Notes: generated by a model not told the origin, from the letters alone. Shown: positions 35,801 to 46,948, counted from the first letter of the stretch. The stretch is 64,000 nt of DNA from Persicaria tinctoria (GCA_037127255.1 JBANSL010000010.1:31741120-31805119); one strand, 5' to 3'. Translations and numbers: made by a program.

Positions 35801-37842
35801 TCTACAGACAGTGATTCAAGGTATTATTAGTATAATAAACCTGATGTTATAATTTAATTGCTAATGCTCTTTCTCTTTCACACAAACACTAGATGGAATA
35901 TGGTTCAACTAACTACAAAATTACTTTTGTTATGACCTTTCTCAACAGAGTTGTTGCTTCAGATACTCATGGTTCTGTCAATGTGTGGGATAGAAGAATA
36001 AGCAATCTTCCATCACTTGAGCTTGCTACAAACTCTCGAAGTGCACTTACTAGTATTGAATTGCATCATGAAAATCAGGTTTGTATAAGGGAGGCTGTTA
36101 TATTGCACAAACACATGAGCTTCAAGTATGCATTTCCACTGCTGAATAATTGGGATGATGGATACAGTGAACATATACTTTGTGCTTGCATGCATACTTT
36201 CTTATTCAAAACAGAAAAAGACTAAAAAAGCAACTACCTGTTCTGTTCTCTGAGAGACTCTTCTCCCCAACTCTGGCAGAAAGAAATGGGTTACAGCTTG
36301 TTGAATGTATAAGGGTGCCCTATATGTTATAAAATAGTTTGACTAAGATGGAGCATTGTTCTTAGTTGATCCTGGTCATGATATGCTCTTTTAGATCATA
36401 TTTGGCGCCGACAAGCAAGGGTTTATACACATGTGGGACCTGCGTGGAGGAAAAACATCTGCTGCTTTTGTTAGTAATAAGGAGGTTAATGGTCGTCCTT
36501 CTGATCTTTTGCATACTGTTTGATTCTTAGGCTTGAACTAATTTCTTTATCCGTTCAGCCATACCATCTGCCATTGGTGTCAATCAAATTGGCATCGCTG
36601 CTTGAGAGAATAGAGCCTTTAAAGGTAACCAAAATTGTTGAATCAAAAGCTAATTTTAATGTTTTGTCAACAATAATCTGAGTTGGGAACTTCGGCTGCT
36701 CTGGTTTAGGTTTTTCATTTCACCTTCTTATTTATCCAAAAAAAAAACTCACTCTATCCAATTTAGGCACAATCAGCTATTGTTATGAAGGAGATTCACT
36801 CAATTGACAAGGATCCCTCTTGTTCACATCGATTGGCATTCCATCTTGATGATGGTTGGTGAGTCATCAATTAGAAATGTTACATTGTTACTCATCCTTC
36901 AAAATTTTCATTACTGCAAATCATGCACTAAACCGACTTTCAATCTTCGTAATTCCACCCTTACAACTTTACAGTACTGATAATTATGCAGGTCTGGTGT
37001 CCTTGACGTTAGCACTACAAAAGTCACGCATATTCATTGCCCTCCGCCAGCTTGGTCGTGAGTGGTTGTTTCTGTAGAAGTTCAACATACGCTTAAACTA
37101 CTACGCTAATCTGCTATCAGCTGAAAAAGTAAACATCAATATGATCACTTTGTGTCTGGATTTTCAATATGCAGGAATGACTCAAATTGGTCGACAAACT
37201 CTTCATACTTGAGAAAACCATCATGGATTTCAGCAACTGGTGTAAGCCATCTTCCTCTCATAAAGAACTGCATGCTCCATTTTCCCCAGTTCTTTACACT
37301 GCTGACTAACTTTTGTTTCAATAACTCAGCTCTATGCAGTTGGATCATCATCTAACGATGGACTATATCTTTTGGATTTCTATCCTGATCCAAGTTCTCC
37401 CAGTCATGTAGACTATAGGTAGGAAACCATTTACGTATTTCGACGAACTATCAAAGACGTTCAGTTATCAATTCCTGTTAAAGTGAACACTGATTTATTT
37501 ATTTTTCTTCTTATGCAATAGAGAGGAAGACATGAGCACATCCAGAGTGAGGCAAAACAGATTTGTCCCCTCATCTGAGGCCATAACTGCTAGTGTCGCA
37601 CACCCTTTCAATGGCACCATTGTTGCTGGAACCAAGGTTAGCTCTTCTTCTCTTGTTTATGCTTAGTACTCTGACTTGCTCGTATCAGCAAAAAGCAAAA
37701 AGGGTTTACTAGTCTGCAGTTAGACAGTTGCTTATGTTTTTTGTTCCCAATGGAATGGTTTCAGCAAGCTTCTTTGTTAGTGGTTTCTCAAAAGCAGCAA
37801 TCCTGGAAAGGTGAAGATAATTGTCCAACAAACAATTCATAA
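32830..37842 (+). CDS. WD40-repeat (transducin-like) protein, 18 exons, 478 aa
   Basis: An intact gene. Exons: 32830-32888, 33015-33111, 33205-33258, 33452-33504, 33715-33748, 33987-34077, 35020-35108, 35506-35580, 35729-35820, 35949-36078, 36395-36484, 36559-36624, 36767-36858, 36992-37057, 37175-37241, 37330-37418, 37522-37636, 37765-37842. All introns are GT-AG and the frame is closed throughout (1437 nt with stop). The protein begins MDRYMVPVDPSPEY. WD-like blades show as YGVSALDFDNKGIFLASVT, LDAIRWNPTNQDEV, LIFDVAY, VVASDTHGSVNVWDRR, IIFGADKQGFIHMWDLRGG and LYAVGSSSNDGLYLLDFY. WD40 propellers act as scaffolds in protein complexes; the partner here cannot be told. The start is the first ATG of the frame, just after the GA-rich leader. 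Introns 6 and 7 carry transposon insertions that leave the splice sites intact. I do not recognise the specific orthologue. Confidence 0.88.
34254..34787. mobile_element. Small hAT-like element in intron 6 of the WD40 gene
   Basis: Ends AGAGATGGAAAT (left) and, reversed, GGGATGGAAATGG (right). TTAGGC occurs on both sides (34248-34253, 34788-34793), an incomplete 8-bp duplication. The subterminal parts are rich in GATCCATCC / GGATGGATCGG units in opposite orientations. No transposase. Confidence 0.62.
35385..35480 (-). mobile_element. Tiny tRNA-derived SINE-like insertion in intron 7
   Basis: A 96-bp insert flanked by a perfect 19-bp duplication, TTCATTGGTTTCATTCCTT (35366-35384 and 35481-35499). 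On the minus strand it reads as a tRNA-like body: an A-box-like TGGCTCACCGG, a B-box-like GGTTCGAACCC, and ends CCGGAATGG / CCCCGGAATGG, then a short tail CGCTCTTTATTTACCAATTC. A long target duplication with a pol III promoter is the mark of LINE-mobilised retroposition. It lacks the usual tRNA-unrelated body of plant SINEs. The right-hand duplication now supplies the pyrimidine tract before exon 8. Confidence 0.7.
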
Positions 37843-38264
37843 TCCTGGAAATTTAGGCGCAGCTGAATCTGCAAAATATATATGCTGCTAGTCTACTAGA
37901 CAAGTACTGTTTGCATGATACACAAGCTTGCAACTCTTATTGAAGAAAGTCATGCCGAAGATGTTTCATCTGAGATAAGAGCATCAACAAAGGAATTTTC
38001 TTGTAAACACAAAACCTGTCTTTTTTTTCCCCTTGTCAATTTCCTGACTCTGTAGCTGTTGATTTACAAGCAACTTCTATATAAAATGATCATTTGTACA
38101 TGAATACGTTCTGTTCAAATAGCATCGCAGAGCAACCTGAACTCACTATACATGTCCTGTGAATTCGATTCGGGAGAGCGGAGACTTAATTAGGATACAA
38201 AATGCAAGATCAAGAACCAGACAACAAGCCAACAGGGTATGCAAAAAAGAGGCTTGGCACAGGG
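37843..38264. other. 3'-to-3' spacer of two convergent genes
   Basis: 422 bp between the stop codons of the WD40 gene (+) and the 306-residue gene (-). It presumably holds both 3' UTRs and poly(A) signals. No other feature is seen. Confidence 0.5.
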
Positions 38265-39621
38265 TCATACCCAACTATTTGGGAGCGAACAGTTTTCAAA
38301 TCTGAACGATGCATTCCCACCCGCATCGTCTCTGTCCAGTCTAAGCTCTATGTCGTCATCACTGAACTCCAAATCTTGCCCTTCGAGTGATGGATACCCG
38401 GTTTGCAGCGGTATCTTGACAGGCCCACTGCTCTGACTCCTCTGAGGAGGGCTACATGGCTGGTCTTGGTCCCATAAGAAAACATGAATCAACATCGTCA
38501 CCCCAGCATGGCGGTGCAGTGACAGCTTCTGGCTGACCGACACCGTGTCAAAGCATCGGATTGCACCAGAAGAAGAGACTAGCCAAGGCAGAACTTTTTG
38601 GTTGTCTATTCTCGACACAACTAGAAGCTTCCCTGCCCTAGTTGCATCCTTGTGCAGATTGCTTAGGCCTGATCTAGAGGAAGGCACATTTTCATCTCCC
38701 TCTAGAACCGACGAAATGTATATGAATCCCTGTAGATATAATATCGTCGTCATCATCAGGTCAGTTAAGTAGTGTAATCAAATGCTAATATATAACATGA
38801 GTATGAGTGTGATATTTAACCTCTTCAGTCCGGCTGATGGCGAAACCAAGCTTTGTATCACCCTCTACTATGTCAATAGTCACTCTATATTCGTCTCCTA
38901 TAGGAGAGAACCAGAGCCGAACTGCTCGAACAACACCAATATCAACGCCGTGGTAGTCCTCAAACCCGTACAAGCTTGCGTTGGCGATGTTGGATAGATC
39001 AGATAACGACGAGGTATTCCTACAAGCACCCTCTCCGGATATCTATTTGATCAATCGTCCGATGTTAGATAAGAGAAATCAAGCAGCTGCATCTTTATTC
39101 ATTAATTTGCATGGAAATCTTTGTTATAAACCAATTTCTACAACCCTTAATCCTGAATTGAAGGCCTGAACATTGTTCTAATTTATGCACAGCCACAATC
39201 TACACTACATGTATGTAACTGGAGTCATTTCAATCTAGCAAAGCCTGAGCTTTGAGGCACTATTAATGGACCATTAATTTGACATTTTTAGCTAATGAAC
39301 TTCTGTGATGCCAGCATATACAAATATAGAAGAAATAAATAGACATTGCAAGTCGGAATAGATCGATCGATCGGTGTAAGAGCATACCTTGGTAAGAAGA
39401 GATTCAGTGTGAATGTTGGTGAAAAGAATGGGAACCCCAGAAGCCTGAGAGGCATTGAGCCAGGCATTTGCTCGGGCAAGAGTGTCGTCGATGTCGTTGT
39501 GGCTCGAAGCTGACGCTCTCAGATCATCTGAAGCCTTTGGTAGGAAGAGGATAGAGAGAAAGCTGCTGGAATTGGGGATCTTTAACACACCTTGCATCCT
39601 CTTCTCCCATGGGTACGCCAC
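38265..39621 (-). CDS. Conserved plant protein of unknown function, 3 exons, 306 aa
   Basis: Exons 39621-39388 (78 codons), 39042-38821 (74) and 38729-38265 (154 plus stop). All introns are phase 0 with GT-AG sites, and the reading frame is intact. Notable segments are SSHNDIDDTLARANAWLNAS and VPILFTNIHTESLLTK in exon 1, LYGFEDYHGVDIGVVRAVR and TKLGFAISRTEE in exon 2, and GFIYISSVLEGDENVPSSR, LPWLVSSSGAIRCFDTVS and LSLHRHAGVTMLIHVF in exon 3. The TKLGF...GFIYISSV part is reminiscent of a PDZ-like fold, but that is a guess. The C-terminus is acidic and low in complexity. No signal peptide or membrane segment is evident. The pattern resembles a plant-wide uncharacterised family; I cannot name a function. 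Confidence 0.8.
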
Positions 39622-39927
39622 ATACCCATCTTGTAACTGTGCTGTAACTAGTGCTTGCTGTACTCTTGAGCTCCTTGATGCTGTATTATTGAATTCGGAA
39701 ATGAGATATCAAATCCCTAATAATTAATATATACAGTATGTAAGTAATAACTACTATATTATCAACTTGGGATAAAATAATTAAATAAGGTATAAGTAAG
39801 TGTATAACACTTTGTGTGGAATGTGGATTGATAATACAAGCTTTTGAGTTAGTAAGAGTATAAAGATTGGAAATGAAAGGAGGAGGATGTCGGCCTACAA
39901 GGTGGTCATATGACCCTCATTATTATA

Positions 39928-40180
39928 CTCCCTCCGTTCGGCAAAACTTGTCGTTTTAGAGTTTTGTTTTTGTTCGGAAAAACTTGTCATTTTAGGTATT
40001 TTTGCTTCTACTTTACTAAAATGCCCTTGATTTGATTGATGTGTTGTGAGTTGTAGTTTTTGATAAAGTAAAAAGTAGAGTAATAAATGAGGGTAAATTA
40101 GTAAAAAGGGAGTATAATTATTAGTTTTATTAAAACTTGTGTGGAGAGTTAAAATGACAAGTTTTGCCGAACGGAGGGAG
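39928..40180. mobile_element. Stowaway-like MITE
   Basis: 253 bp with almost perfect inverted ends CTCCCTCCGTTCGGCAAAAC, flanked by TA (39926-39927, 40181-40182). It lies about 300 bp upstream of the 306-residue gene and belongs to the same family as 10512-10744. Confidence 0.85.
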
Positions 40181-40213
40181 TATGATTTTGAGTGTTGGGT
40201 ATTGCAAAACCCT

Positions 40214-40387
40214 AAAAATAAAAGACGGTATCTGAAATGAGGATATTGTGCTGGATGTATGGATACACGAGACTGGATATAATTAGAAATGAGGACCTTA
40301 AAAAATAAAAGACGGTATCTGAAATGAGGATATTGTGCTGGATGTATGGATACACGAGACTGGATATAATTAGAAATGAGGACCTTA
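40214..40387. repeat. 87-bp perfect tandem duplication
   Basis: Two copies of an 87-bp unit (ATAAAAGACGGTATCTGAAA ... AGAAATGAGGACCTTAA). They appear identical, so the event is recent. No coding content. Confidence 0.88.
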
Positions 40388-42186
40388 AGAAAAAAGTTTG
40401 GAGTTACTAGTATTGCGGACAAGATGCAGGAGACAAGGCTACGTTTGTTTGTACACGTTTAGATGAGACTCCCTTTGACGCTTGTTCATAGATGTGAGAA
40501 TTTTGAGTTAGGAGCTACTCGAAGGAGGGTAGATCAAAGAAAAGTTAGATGAATGCATTTTGGAATCCAAACACACCCTTAGACTTTTGTGTTTCTTACT
40601 TATGTCTATACCTTTAATTTTCAGTTGCTTCTATATTTACTTGCACTCCCTACTTAAAAGCTCATACTAGCGCGTCCACTCTCATTGGGCCTAAACCTAA
40701 TTAAAAGCTCATACTAATAAATTGCTAGGTGGGCCAAAAAGGCAGAAACGAGGACTATACACGATACTACTCCTTAGTTTTTTTTAATTAAGTAATAATT
40801 TAATATCAGACATATCTAAAACTCGAGAGATTGACAAGTCAGCAGATGGGTGAATTGTTGAATATACAATAAAATCCGAAATAAAAAGAAAAGAAGCGCA
40901 ATCAACAAGTACATGCACTTTGAAAATAAAGAACCTAAGCAGAAACTAAACACGAAAAGTTGAGGACGATGGCAAAGAACGAAGCCAAACACCTCCCAAA
41001 GAAAGCACCGTAGGTCAGCGGAATGGTAGGATTCAAATCCTGTGAGTAGTGAAGACGAAACTCAAATGACCACTCTCTTGGATACAGAGTCGCCCTTAAC
41101 ACACTACCTCGTCCCCAACTTGTCCCGACTCCGAACCCAGTACACCCAAGTACCCAACCAAGAAGAAGAACGCTCAGGACCTCCACAGATAGAACCACAC
41201 GCATCGTGAAGAAAGAACACTCGAAAACCGACCAATCATGACCCAGATTTCATGACTCGGAAAACGAGGGTTATTATTGCAAAGCAAGTGGTTAATAAAT
41301 TTATATATATAACATTATTAATTATATGTATAAATAAATATTTATATTTTTGTAGAAAAAAAATTCCACAAAAACAATAATTTTATTTTAAAATAACTTT
41401 AAAGTTTAAAGTTTTTGGGTGGTGCATTAATGCAATATTTACTATTTATATAGTCCATTTTAAAATTTGTCATTTTAGAAATCTGTTCACTTAAAACAAA
41501 ATATACTCTTATACCCTTAATTATTACTCTATTTTTTATTTTATTTTAAAAAAAAACTATAACTAATATCTATCTAATTATTATAAGGACAGTTTTGTAA
41601 AATGGATGACAAAATACCTAAAATAATTAATTTTTCTTAATAAAATTTAAATTTTAAAACGACATATTTTAATTAATAGAAGTAGCTTAGTATTCAATAT
41701 TTTGTCGTTTTTGGGCGGTGTTCCGAAAGATACGGGCATATTCAAACTCTTATGATCAAATTTATAAAAAATATGAAAATAAAATTTATATCAGGAATAA
41801 ATAAATCGGTCATGAATGACGTAAGCAAATATATATTGTATGATAATTATCTCATCAGCAAACTCGTGGAGCTAAGATTCGGTGCACCGTAGAGGTGCAA
41901 TACTAAATTATTTTAGATATAATTTTATTTAAAAAAATATATATTTACAATTTATATATTTGTATTTATATGTTGATAAACTTTTGTTATAAAAAAATTT
42001 ATTTTCAAAATTTTATAAAATTAAAAAATAAATTTTATATTTTATTTTTAAAACATATAAAAGTTGATAAAGGTGTAAATACAAACTTGTGGAATATAAA
42101 GGTAATCAGGGTGCACCGTGAATGGGAGGACATTTGACTCGTTTAAATCAAGTAAACGTAATTAAGATTTAAGACAAGTCAAGGTT
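40388..42186. other. AT-rich intergenic DNA
   Basis: No supported gene. The open frame at 41204-40935 (-) has no recognisable motif. 40440-40580 has weak inverted ends (TACGTTTGTTTG ... AATCCAAACACACCC) that could be an old MITE. 41.25-42.1 kb is strongly AT-rich. Confidence 0.45.
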
Positions 42187-42678
42187 TTAGGAGTCAGGTT
42201 TGGTAGCCGAACCTTGCAACTCCAAGCACTCAGCCTCGGTTCGATCGAAGAAGCTAATGGCGTAATGAGGATCGTTGATCCCTCTTATCACGTACTGCTT
42301 CTTCCCGCCCACGACGTTCGGCACGATGCACGCCTGCAACTCCGACACCTCGTCCGAACCTCCGTCCCGCCCCCTCCGCACCACTCGCACCGCGATCGAC
42401 GTCTGCTGGTTCTGGAAGGAGCTCCGGAGGAGCTTCTGGATGCCGGATCTGCCGTTCTTGAACGGCGACCGGTGGATCTGTTCGCCGATCTGGATCTCCT
42501 CCACTATGTCTCCCGTGTGGAGGAGGTTTCCGCTCCACTCCTCCGCGTTCGACGTCCCTCGTATGCACTCCACCGCAAGCACCGTCGCGTTCCTCGCAGA
42601 CGTCGACGCTGAGGAGGACGTGGACTCCGTCGACCACCGGTTGCGCTCCGGGTGCTTCCTGAAGCTGAGATTCATCAA
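42187..42678 (-). CDS. Single-exon conserved plant protein of unknown function, 163 aa
   Basis: An intact frame starting MMNLSFRKHPERN; the second Met is an equally possible start. An N-terminal Ser/Thr-rich stretch is followed by TVLAVECIRGTSNAEEWSG, LHTGDIVEEIQIG, SPFKNGRSGIQKLLRSSF, TSIAVRVVRRG, ELQACIVPNVVGGKKQYVIR and YAISFFDRTEAECLELQ. Codon use is GC-rich, unlike the AT-rich flanks, which supports a real gene. The pattern recalls a small plant-specific protein family without known function. No transit peptide or membrane segment is obvious. Overlapping frames on the other strand are by-products of the GC-rich composition. Confidence 0.72.
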   Translation of the reverse strand: MMNLSFRKHPERNRWSTESTSSSASTSARNATVLAVECIRGTSNAEEWSGNLLHTGDIVEEIQIGEQIHRSPFKNGRSGIQKLLRSSFQNQQTSIAVRVVRRGRDGGSDEVSELQACIVPNVVGGKKQYVIRGINDPHYAISFFDRTEAECLELQGSATKPDS

Positions 42679-43333
42679 TCAGCCGATGGAATTGACCTAG
42701 GGATTGGAGATTCAGGGGGAATTTATCTGGAGAGGTCAACACAGGAGGAATCGGTAATGACTAATGAGAGGGGGAGGGGGTTGAGTGTTTAATTAGTTGA
42801 AATTGGTGATGGTGGGGGATAAGATTGAGACTGGAATTGAGATTCGGTTTGAATTTATTACTCGGTATTATTGAATGAATTTAGGAGGGTACTAAAAAAG
42901 AGCAAGTAGGAGATTTGGAAGTAAACAAGTTGCAGTGTGAGGAAATGAAAATTCAAAGATTGGTGCCGCAGTTTATTGTTGGTTTGTAGGCTGCGGGGGA
43001 TCCATTTTCGCACTTGGCACGGATTGGAGAAGAAGTCGAGGAGACCCTCTAGAAGTATATACCTTTTATTTTCCTCTTTTTCTACGAATCTTCACCATTC
43101 ATTCATACTGGTAAATGTTAACATTAATATAATACAAGTGGCCGATCATGAAAAGGCTAAGTGCATTTTTGGCAAATAAAAGGTTTATTTTGGGGGTTGG
43201 ATATTTTTTAGGGGTTAGAGTTTATTTTGGGTATTACGGAGATGTATGAGTTGGAGGTTTCATTTTAAAAATAACCTTGTAAAAAAACAGATTGTTGTTT
43301 GGTTGGTATGAGGTATAGGAGATGCATTTATAA
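42679..43333. other. Upstream region of the 163-residue gene
   Basis: 5' flank and probable leader of the minus-strand gene. No specific promoter element could be assigned with confidence. Confidence 0.4.
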
Positions 43334-43906
43334 GAAAAATGTAGAGGTGGGCATGGGACGGGACGGGACGGGATTAGGGTAATTCCGCGTCCCGTCCCTC
43401 GTATTTTTGGCGGGACGGGATTGATATATTTTTTTTCAAATTTCGCCGGGTCTTATCCCTCACGGGACGGGACGGGATCGGGACGGGACGAGATTTGTCC
43501 CTCTTAAAAAATAAATAAAGATAATTCATTTAATTCCAAATTAAAGTACATAATCCCCTTATAAAATATAGCAAGTAATAAAATACTGTAACAAATTAAA
43601 GTCTTACACTCTTACACAAATACTATATTACAGTAGTAAACAAATTAAAATACATAAATTCCATTACAGTAGCCATTAGAAATTGCATTAAAAATCTCAG
43701 TTGAAGTGCATCAACAAATGTAATTTAACAAACCAAGACAATAATGTGAGATGAGCATTTATATTCTATATATAACTTTAAAAGAGAAGAGTTAGCTGAT
43801 GTGTCTTTCTCTCCTTAAATTTAGCTAATTTAACAAATCTATTTTATATTTTATTATACTTTTTTTGTTTTCCCCAACCCTCCTTTCCGTATTTTTATTT
43901 TTTTTC

Positions 43907-44150
43907 CCCAAATTGGCCTAGGGTTCTAGCTTCCTCCGAGCATTCGCCCGCGCCCACCCTCGCCGCTTCCGTCGCCTTCCTCCCCTTCCCCAAATTGGCC
44001 TAGGGTTCCGGCTTCCTCCGAACATTCGCCCGCGTCCACCCTCGCCGCTTCCGTCGCCTTCCTCCCCTTCCCCAAATTGGCCTAGGTTATGGCTTCCTCC
44101 GAACATTCGCCCGCGCCCACCCTCGCCGCTTCCGTCGCCTTCCTCCCCGC
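43907..44150. repeat. Three 82-bp tandem repeats in the Helitron
   Basis: Units start near 43911, 43993 and 44075 with AATTGGCCTAGG and run through CCTCGCCGCTTCCGTCGCC. The open minus-strand frame (44154-43918) is a Gly/Arg-rich by-product. Confidence 0.85.
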
Positions 44151-44329
44151 CCAACGTCGTCTTCCTCCCCGCCCACTGTCGTCTCCCTCGATTCTCCTAT
44201 CGATGCTCAATTGCTTCATCAGGTAGAAGAAAGCCTTTCTTTGAAAATCCATACGGACACGCTCACACGCAGAAGGGATCAGAGAGAGCGAGCCGGAGAA
44301 AGAGAGCAGCCGGGAAAGAGAATCGGAAA

Positions 44330-44455
44330 ATGTTGTGGCAAACGTACGTCGACGATCACCTGATGTGCGAAATCGAAGGCGGAAACCGTCTCACCTCCCC
44401 TGCCATACTCGGTCACGATGGCAGCGTCTGGTCGCAGAGCGCCGCCTTCCCCCAG
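44330..44455 (+). pseudogene. Captured profilin exon 1
   Basis: 42 codons: [18 protein letters not shown], then [18 protein letters not shown], ending at a GT donor. This matches the N-terminal actin- and poly-proline-binding part of plant profilin, which normally starts [13 protein letters not shown] leader with a GAGA-rich stretch precedes it and a CT-rich intron start follows. No further profilin exons were seen, so this is a fragment carried by the Helitron. Confidence 0.85.
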
Positions 44456-44459
44456 GTCC

Positions 44460-44463
<4 letters not shown>

Positions 44464-44519
<56 letters not shown>
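44464..44519. repeat. (CT)n microsatellite
   Basis: About 27 TC units at the start of the intron that follows the profilin exon. Confidence 0.88.
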
Positions 44520-44521
<2 letters not shown>

Positions 44522-44904
44522 CGCTCCCTCTATCCATCTGATTGTCAATCTGGATCTGTTATTTTGTGATCTTTTATTTAGATCTCTTTCCGATTAGGTC
44601 TGGATCAAATCGTTTTGCCGAAATGTTGATTGAATTTCGTCCGGTGTACTTTGTTGGTGGATTTTGTGATTTTAGTTGTTGCAAAATCGAACGGTTACTT
44701 AACTCGATTTTTTTTTACGGGATTGCAATTTATTGATTCTTGAATCTTCTTGACCTACAAACCCTAAAATTTGTCCTTCAAATTTGTGCTTACATTGGTT
44801 GAACACACTATTATAAATAACATATGGCTTTAGCTTAGCTAGATATTTTGATGCACATGGTTTATATAGTTATACTTATTGACTTATTGATTCTTACAAG
44901 ATGG

Positions 44905-45240
44905 ATTTTGTTTCTTAATGTATTGGTGCTGCTTTGTACCTTCACCTATTTGAATTTCCTGTTTGATTTTAGCTTTAGTGTCGTTTTGTAATTCTGGAGT
45001 CTTCATTTGTTTCTGTGGGTAGCAATATGTTCTTGCACTTTTGATTGTGGGTTTGCCCATTCCATTTCTTACATTGTTGTTGTTAATCAGCTCTAGTTTC
45101 AATTTTCAAAACTGAATTACTTTCATGTTAACTGCTGTTTTCCTTTTCCTGATGACTCTTTATGCAGCAAAATATATTCGAATCTTTCGTATATCACTTT
45201 TCCAAGTAGAAGCAGTCAATAACATCATCCGTTCAGAATG
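44905..45240 (+). repeat. 335-bp direct repeat, copy 1
   Basis: From TTTTGTTTCTTAATGTATTG to AACATCATCCGTTCAGAA, it matches 45896-46229 with few differences. The intervening 650 bp holds the AP-4 epsilon fragments. Confidence 0.88.
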
Positions 45241-45544
45241 GGTTTCATTTAGACGTTTCATTATTTCATTCTTATTATCTTATTTACCGAAATCCTTTTT
45301 TTTTCATTCAGATTATTTGACATTTCTGAGGTTATGAAGAGAGTTTCATACATTTCAAGGTAGCTTCCCGCAGCGGGAGCTTGCTAGAAGCTTTAGTCTT
45401 GGAAGTTGTCTGCAAGGCTATAGCTGCCAGCCTATGCAGCTCCAATATGTGTTTGTCTTCCTTGGTTCGAACTTTTCCCATTGAGAACCATCTGCATAAA
45501 TGCACAATAAGGTATGTCGCCATTTTAAATAAATGCACAATAAG

Positions 45545-45795
45545 ATATCATTACAAGACTGAGATAGCATCACGCTGTGTTGAGCTTGCTGAGCAGTTTG
45601 CTCCAAGTAATCATTGGTTTATTAATGTATGTTAGTTATTTTGGATTCTTCCATTCTGCAAATTTTACTGCATTTGCAACTGACGCCTCCGCTTTTTGGA
45701 CCATGAATAAGGTGTTCGAGCATGCTGGTGATTTGGTGAATGTTAAGGTGGCTCATAACCTAATGCGTTTGATTGCTGAAGGGTTCGAGCAAGTT
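45545..45795 (+). pseudogene. Captured AP-4 complex epsilon subunit fragments
   Basis: Two exon-like pieces. About 45548-45626 encodes HYKTEIASRCVELAEQFAPS then NHWFIN and ends at a GT donor. About 45700-45788 encodes TMNKVFEHAGDLVNVKVAHN then LMRLIAEGF. They are consecutive in the adaptin trunk of the AP-4 epsilon subunit, which acts in vesicle coat assembly at the trans-Golgi network. The second acceptor is GG instead of AG and the frame is lost afterwards, so it is a dead fragment. Confidence 0.82.
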
Positions 45796-45895
45796 GCTCT
45801 GTCTTTTAGCTGCTTTTGCTGAATCAATTAATAACTGGTAACTCAATACTGTATTCTCCCTCCTCAGTAAATATAATAAGAGAAACTGCAGCTAT

Positions 45896-46229
45896 TTTTG
45901 TTTCTTAATGTATTGGTGCTGCTTTGTACCTTCACCTATTTGAATTTTCTGTTTGATTTGAGCTTTAGTGTCGTTTTGTAATTCTGGAGTCTTCATTTGT
46001 TTATGTGGGTAGCAATATGTTCTTGCACTTTTGATTGTGGGTTTGCCCATTCCATTTCTTACATTGTTGCTGTTAAGCAGCTCTAATTTCAATTTTCAAA
46101 ACTGAATTACTTTCATGTTAACTGCTGTTTTCCTTTTCCTGATGACTCTTTATGCAGCAAAATATATTCGAATCTTTCATATATCACTTTTCCAAGTAGA
46201 AGCAGTCAATAACATCATCTGTTCAGAAG
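45896..46229 (+). repeat. 335-bp direct repeat, copy 2
   Basis: Partner of 44905-45240. It runs directly into the helicase fragment. Confidence 0.88.
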
Positions 46230-46251
46230 TCAAGGCCAATCTCTTTCTCAC

Positions 46252-46419
46252 GTTGGGCTGTACTTGAGGATGCCAGTCTTCAGCCATGGCCAGTTGTATG
46301 TTGCTGTCTCAAGGGTTACATCCAAATCTGGCTTGAAAATTCTATCCTGTGATAAGAATGGTAACTCGATCAACACTGTTCACGTCGTGTACAAAGAAAT
46401 CTTACATACTTTAGCCTAA
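46252..46419 (+). pseudogene. C-terminus of a Helitron Pif1-like helicase
   Basis: Encodes VGLYLRMPVFSHGQLYVAVS then RVTSKSGLKILSCDKNG and VVYKEILHTLA before a TAA. PVFSHGQLYVAVSRV is the hallmark of the last SF1 helicase motif in plant Helitron Rep/helicase proteins. The rest of the protein is missing. Confidence 0.85.
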
Positions 46420-46947
46420 CAGGTACATTCTATTTACTGTTTGTCTTTTATTTTTTTTTGCCTTTATAACTTTTATTTCAATATGCTAATCATAATATTG
46501 GTCTTTTTGTGTTTATTAATTTGTTTACACAGGTGGAGTACATTCACTTAGAGTTTGGAGGGCTTGGTGTCACCCACCCTATAATCCTTATTTTCGTCAT
46601 TTTGTAAGATTAGCCTTACATTATTTCTTTTTATATACATTTTCATCCCTTCATATAACCAAACTATTTTTTTTCCCCAGGAATCCTATGGACGAAGTCT
46701 ACCGTAACGACAACATACATTCATATATTTAGTTTTATATTCATTAATGTATTTCACCATTTGTATTTTTATCTTTGATATTTTTGTTCATCCTTATAAT
46801 AGATATTTTATATTTTTTTTCCTCGCGCACGCGCCATGGCGCGGGGACTGTACTAGTAATACATTAATACTCACTTGATCCTCTCACATTTTTTTCCATC
46901 TTTATAACAAGTTATTCCATTACAGTAGCCGTATACTTGGGCAAGAA

Positions 46948-46948
46948 A

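Larger units (their letters stand above)
43765..46856 (+). mobile_element. Helitron carrying host gene fragments
   Basis: A 3.1-kb insertion within the hAT. The 3' end is clear: the palindrome CGCGCCATGGCGCG (46830-46843), nine bases, then CTAG (46853-46856) followed by T. The 5' end is taken at TCTATATATAACTTTAAAAG (43765), although the preceding base is T, not the usual A. Inside are an 82-bp triple repeat, a profilin exon, AP-4 epsilon exons, a 335-bp direct repeat and the last part of a Helitron helicase, all on the plus strand. It is non-autonomous. Confidence 0.78.

Noticed and set aside
39895..40422. 175-residue minus-strand frame as a gene
   Set aside because: Runs through a MITE and a tandem duplication; the repeated peptide reflects the 87-bp repeat.
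42214..42742. Three further long frames overlapping the 163-residue gene
   Set aside because: Arg/His/Pro-rich shadows of a GC-rich gene; only the minus-strand frame has a protein-like pattern.
43918..44154. Gly/Arg-rich minus-strand protein
   Set aside because: Product of three 82-bp tandem repeats inside the Helitron.
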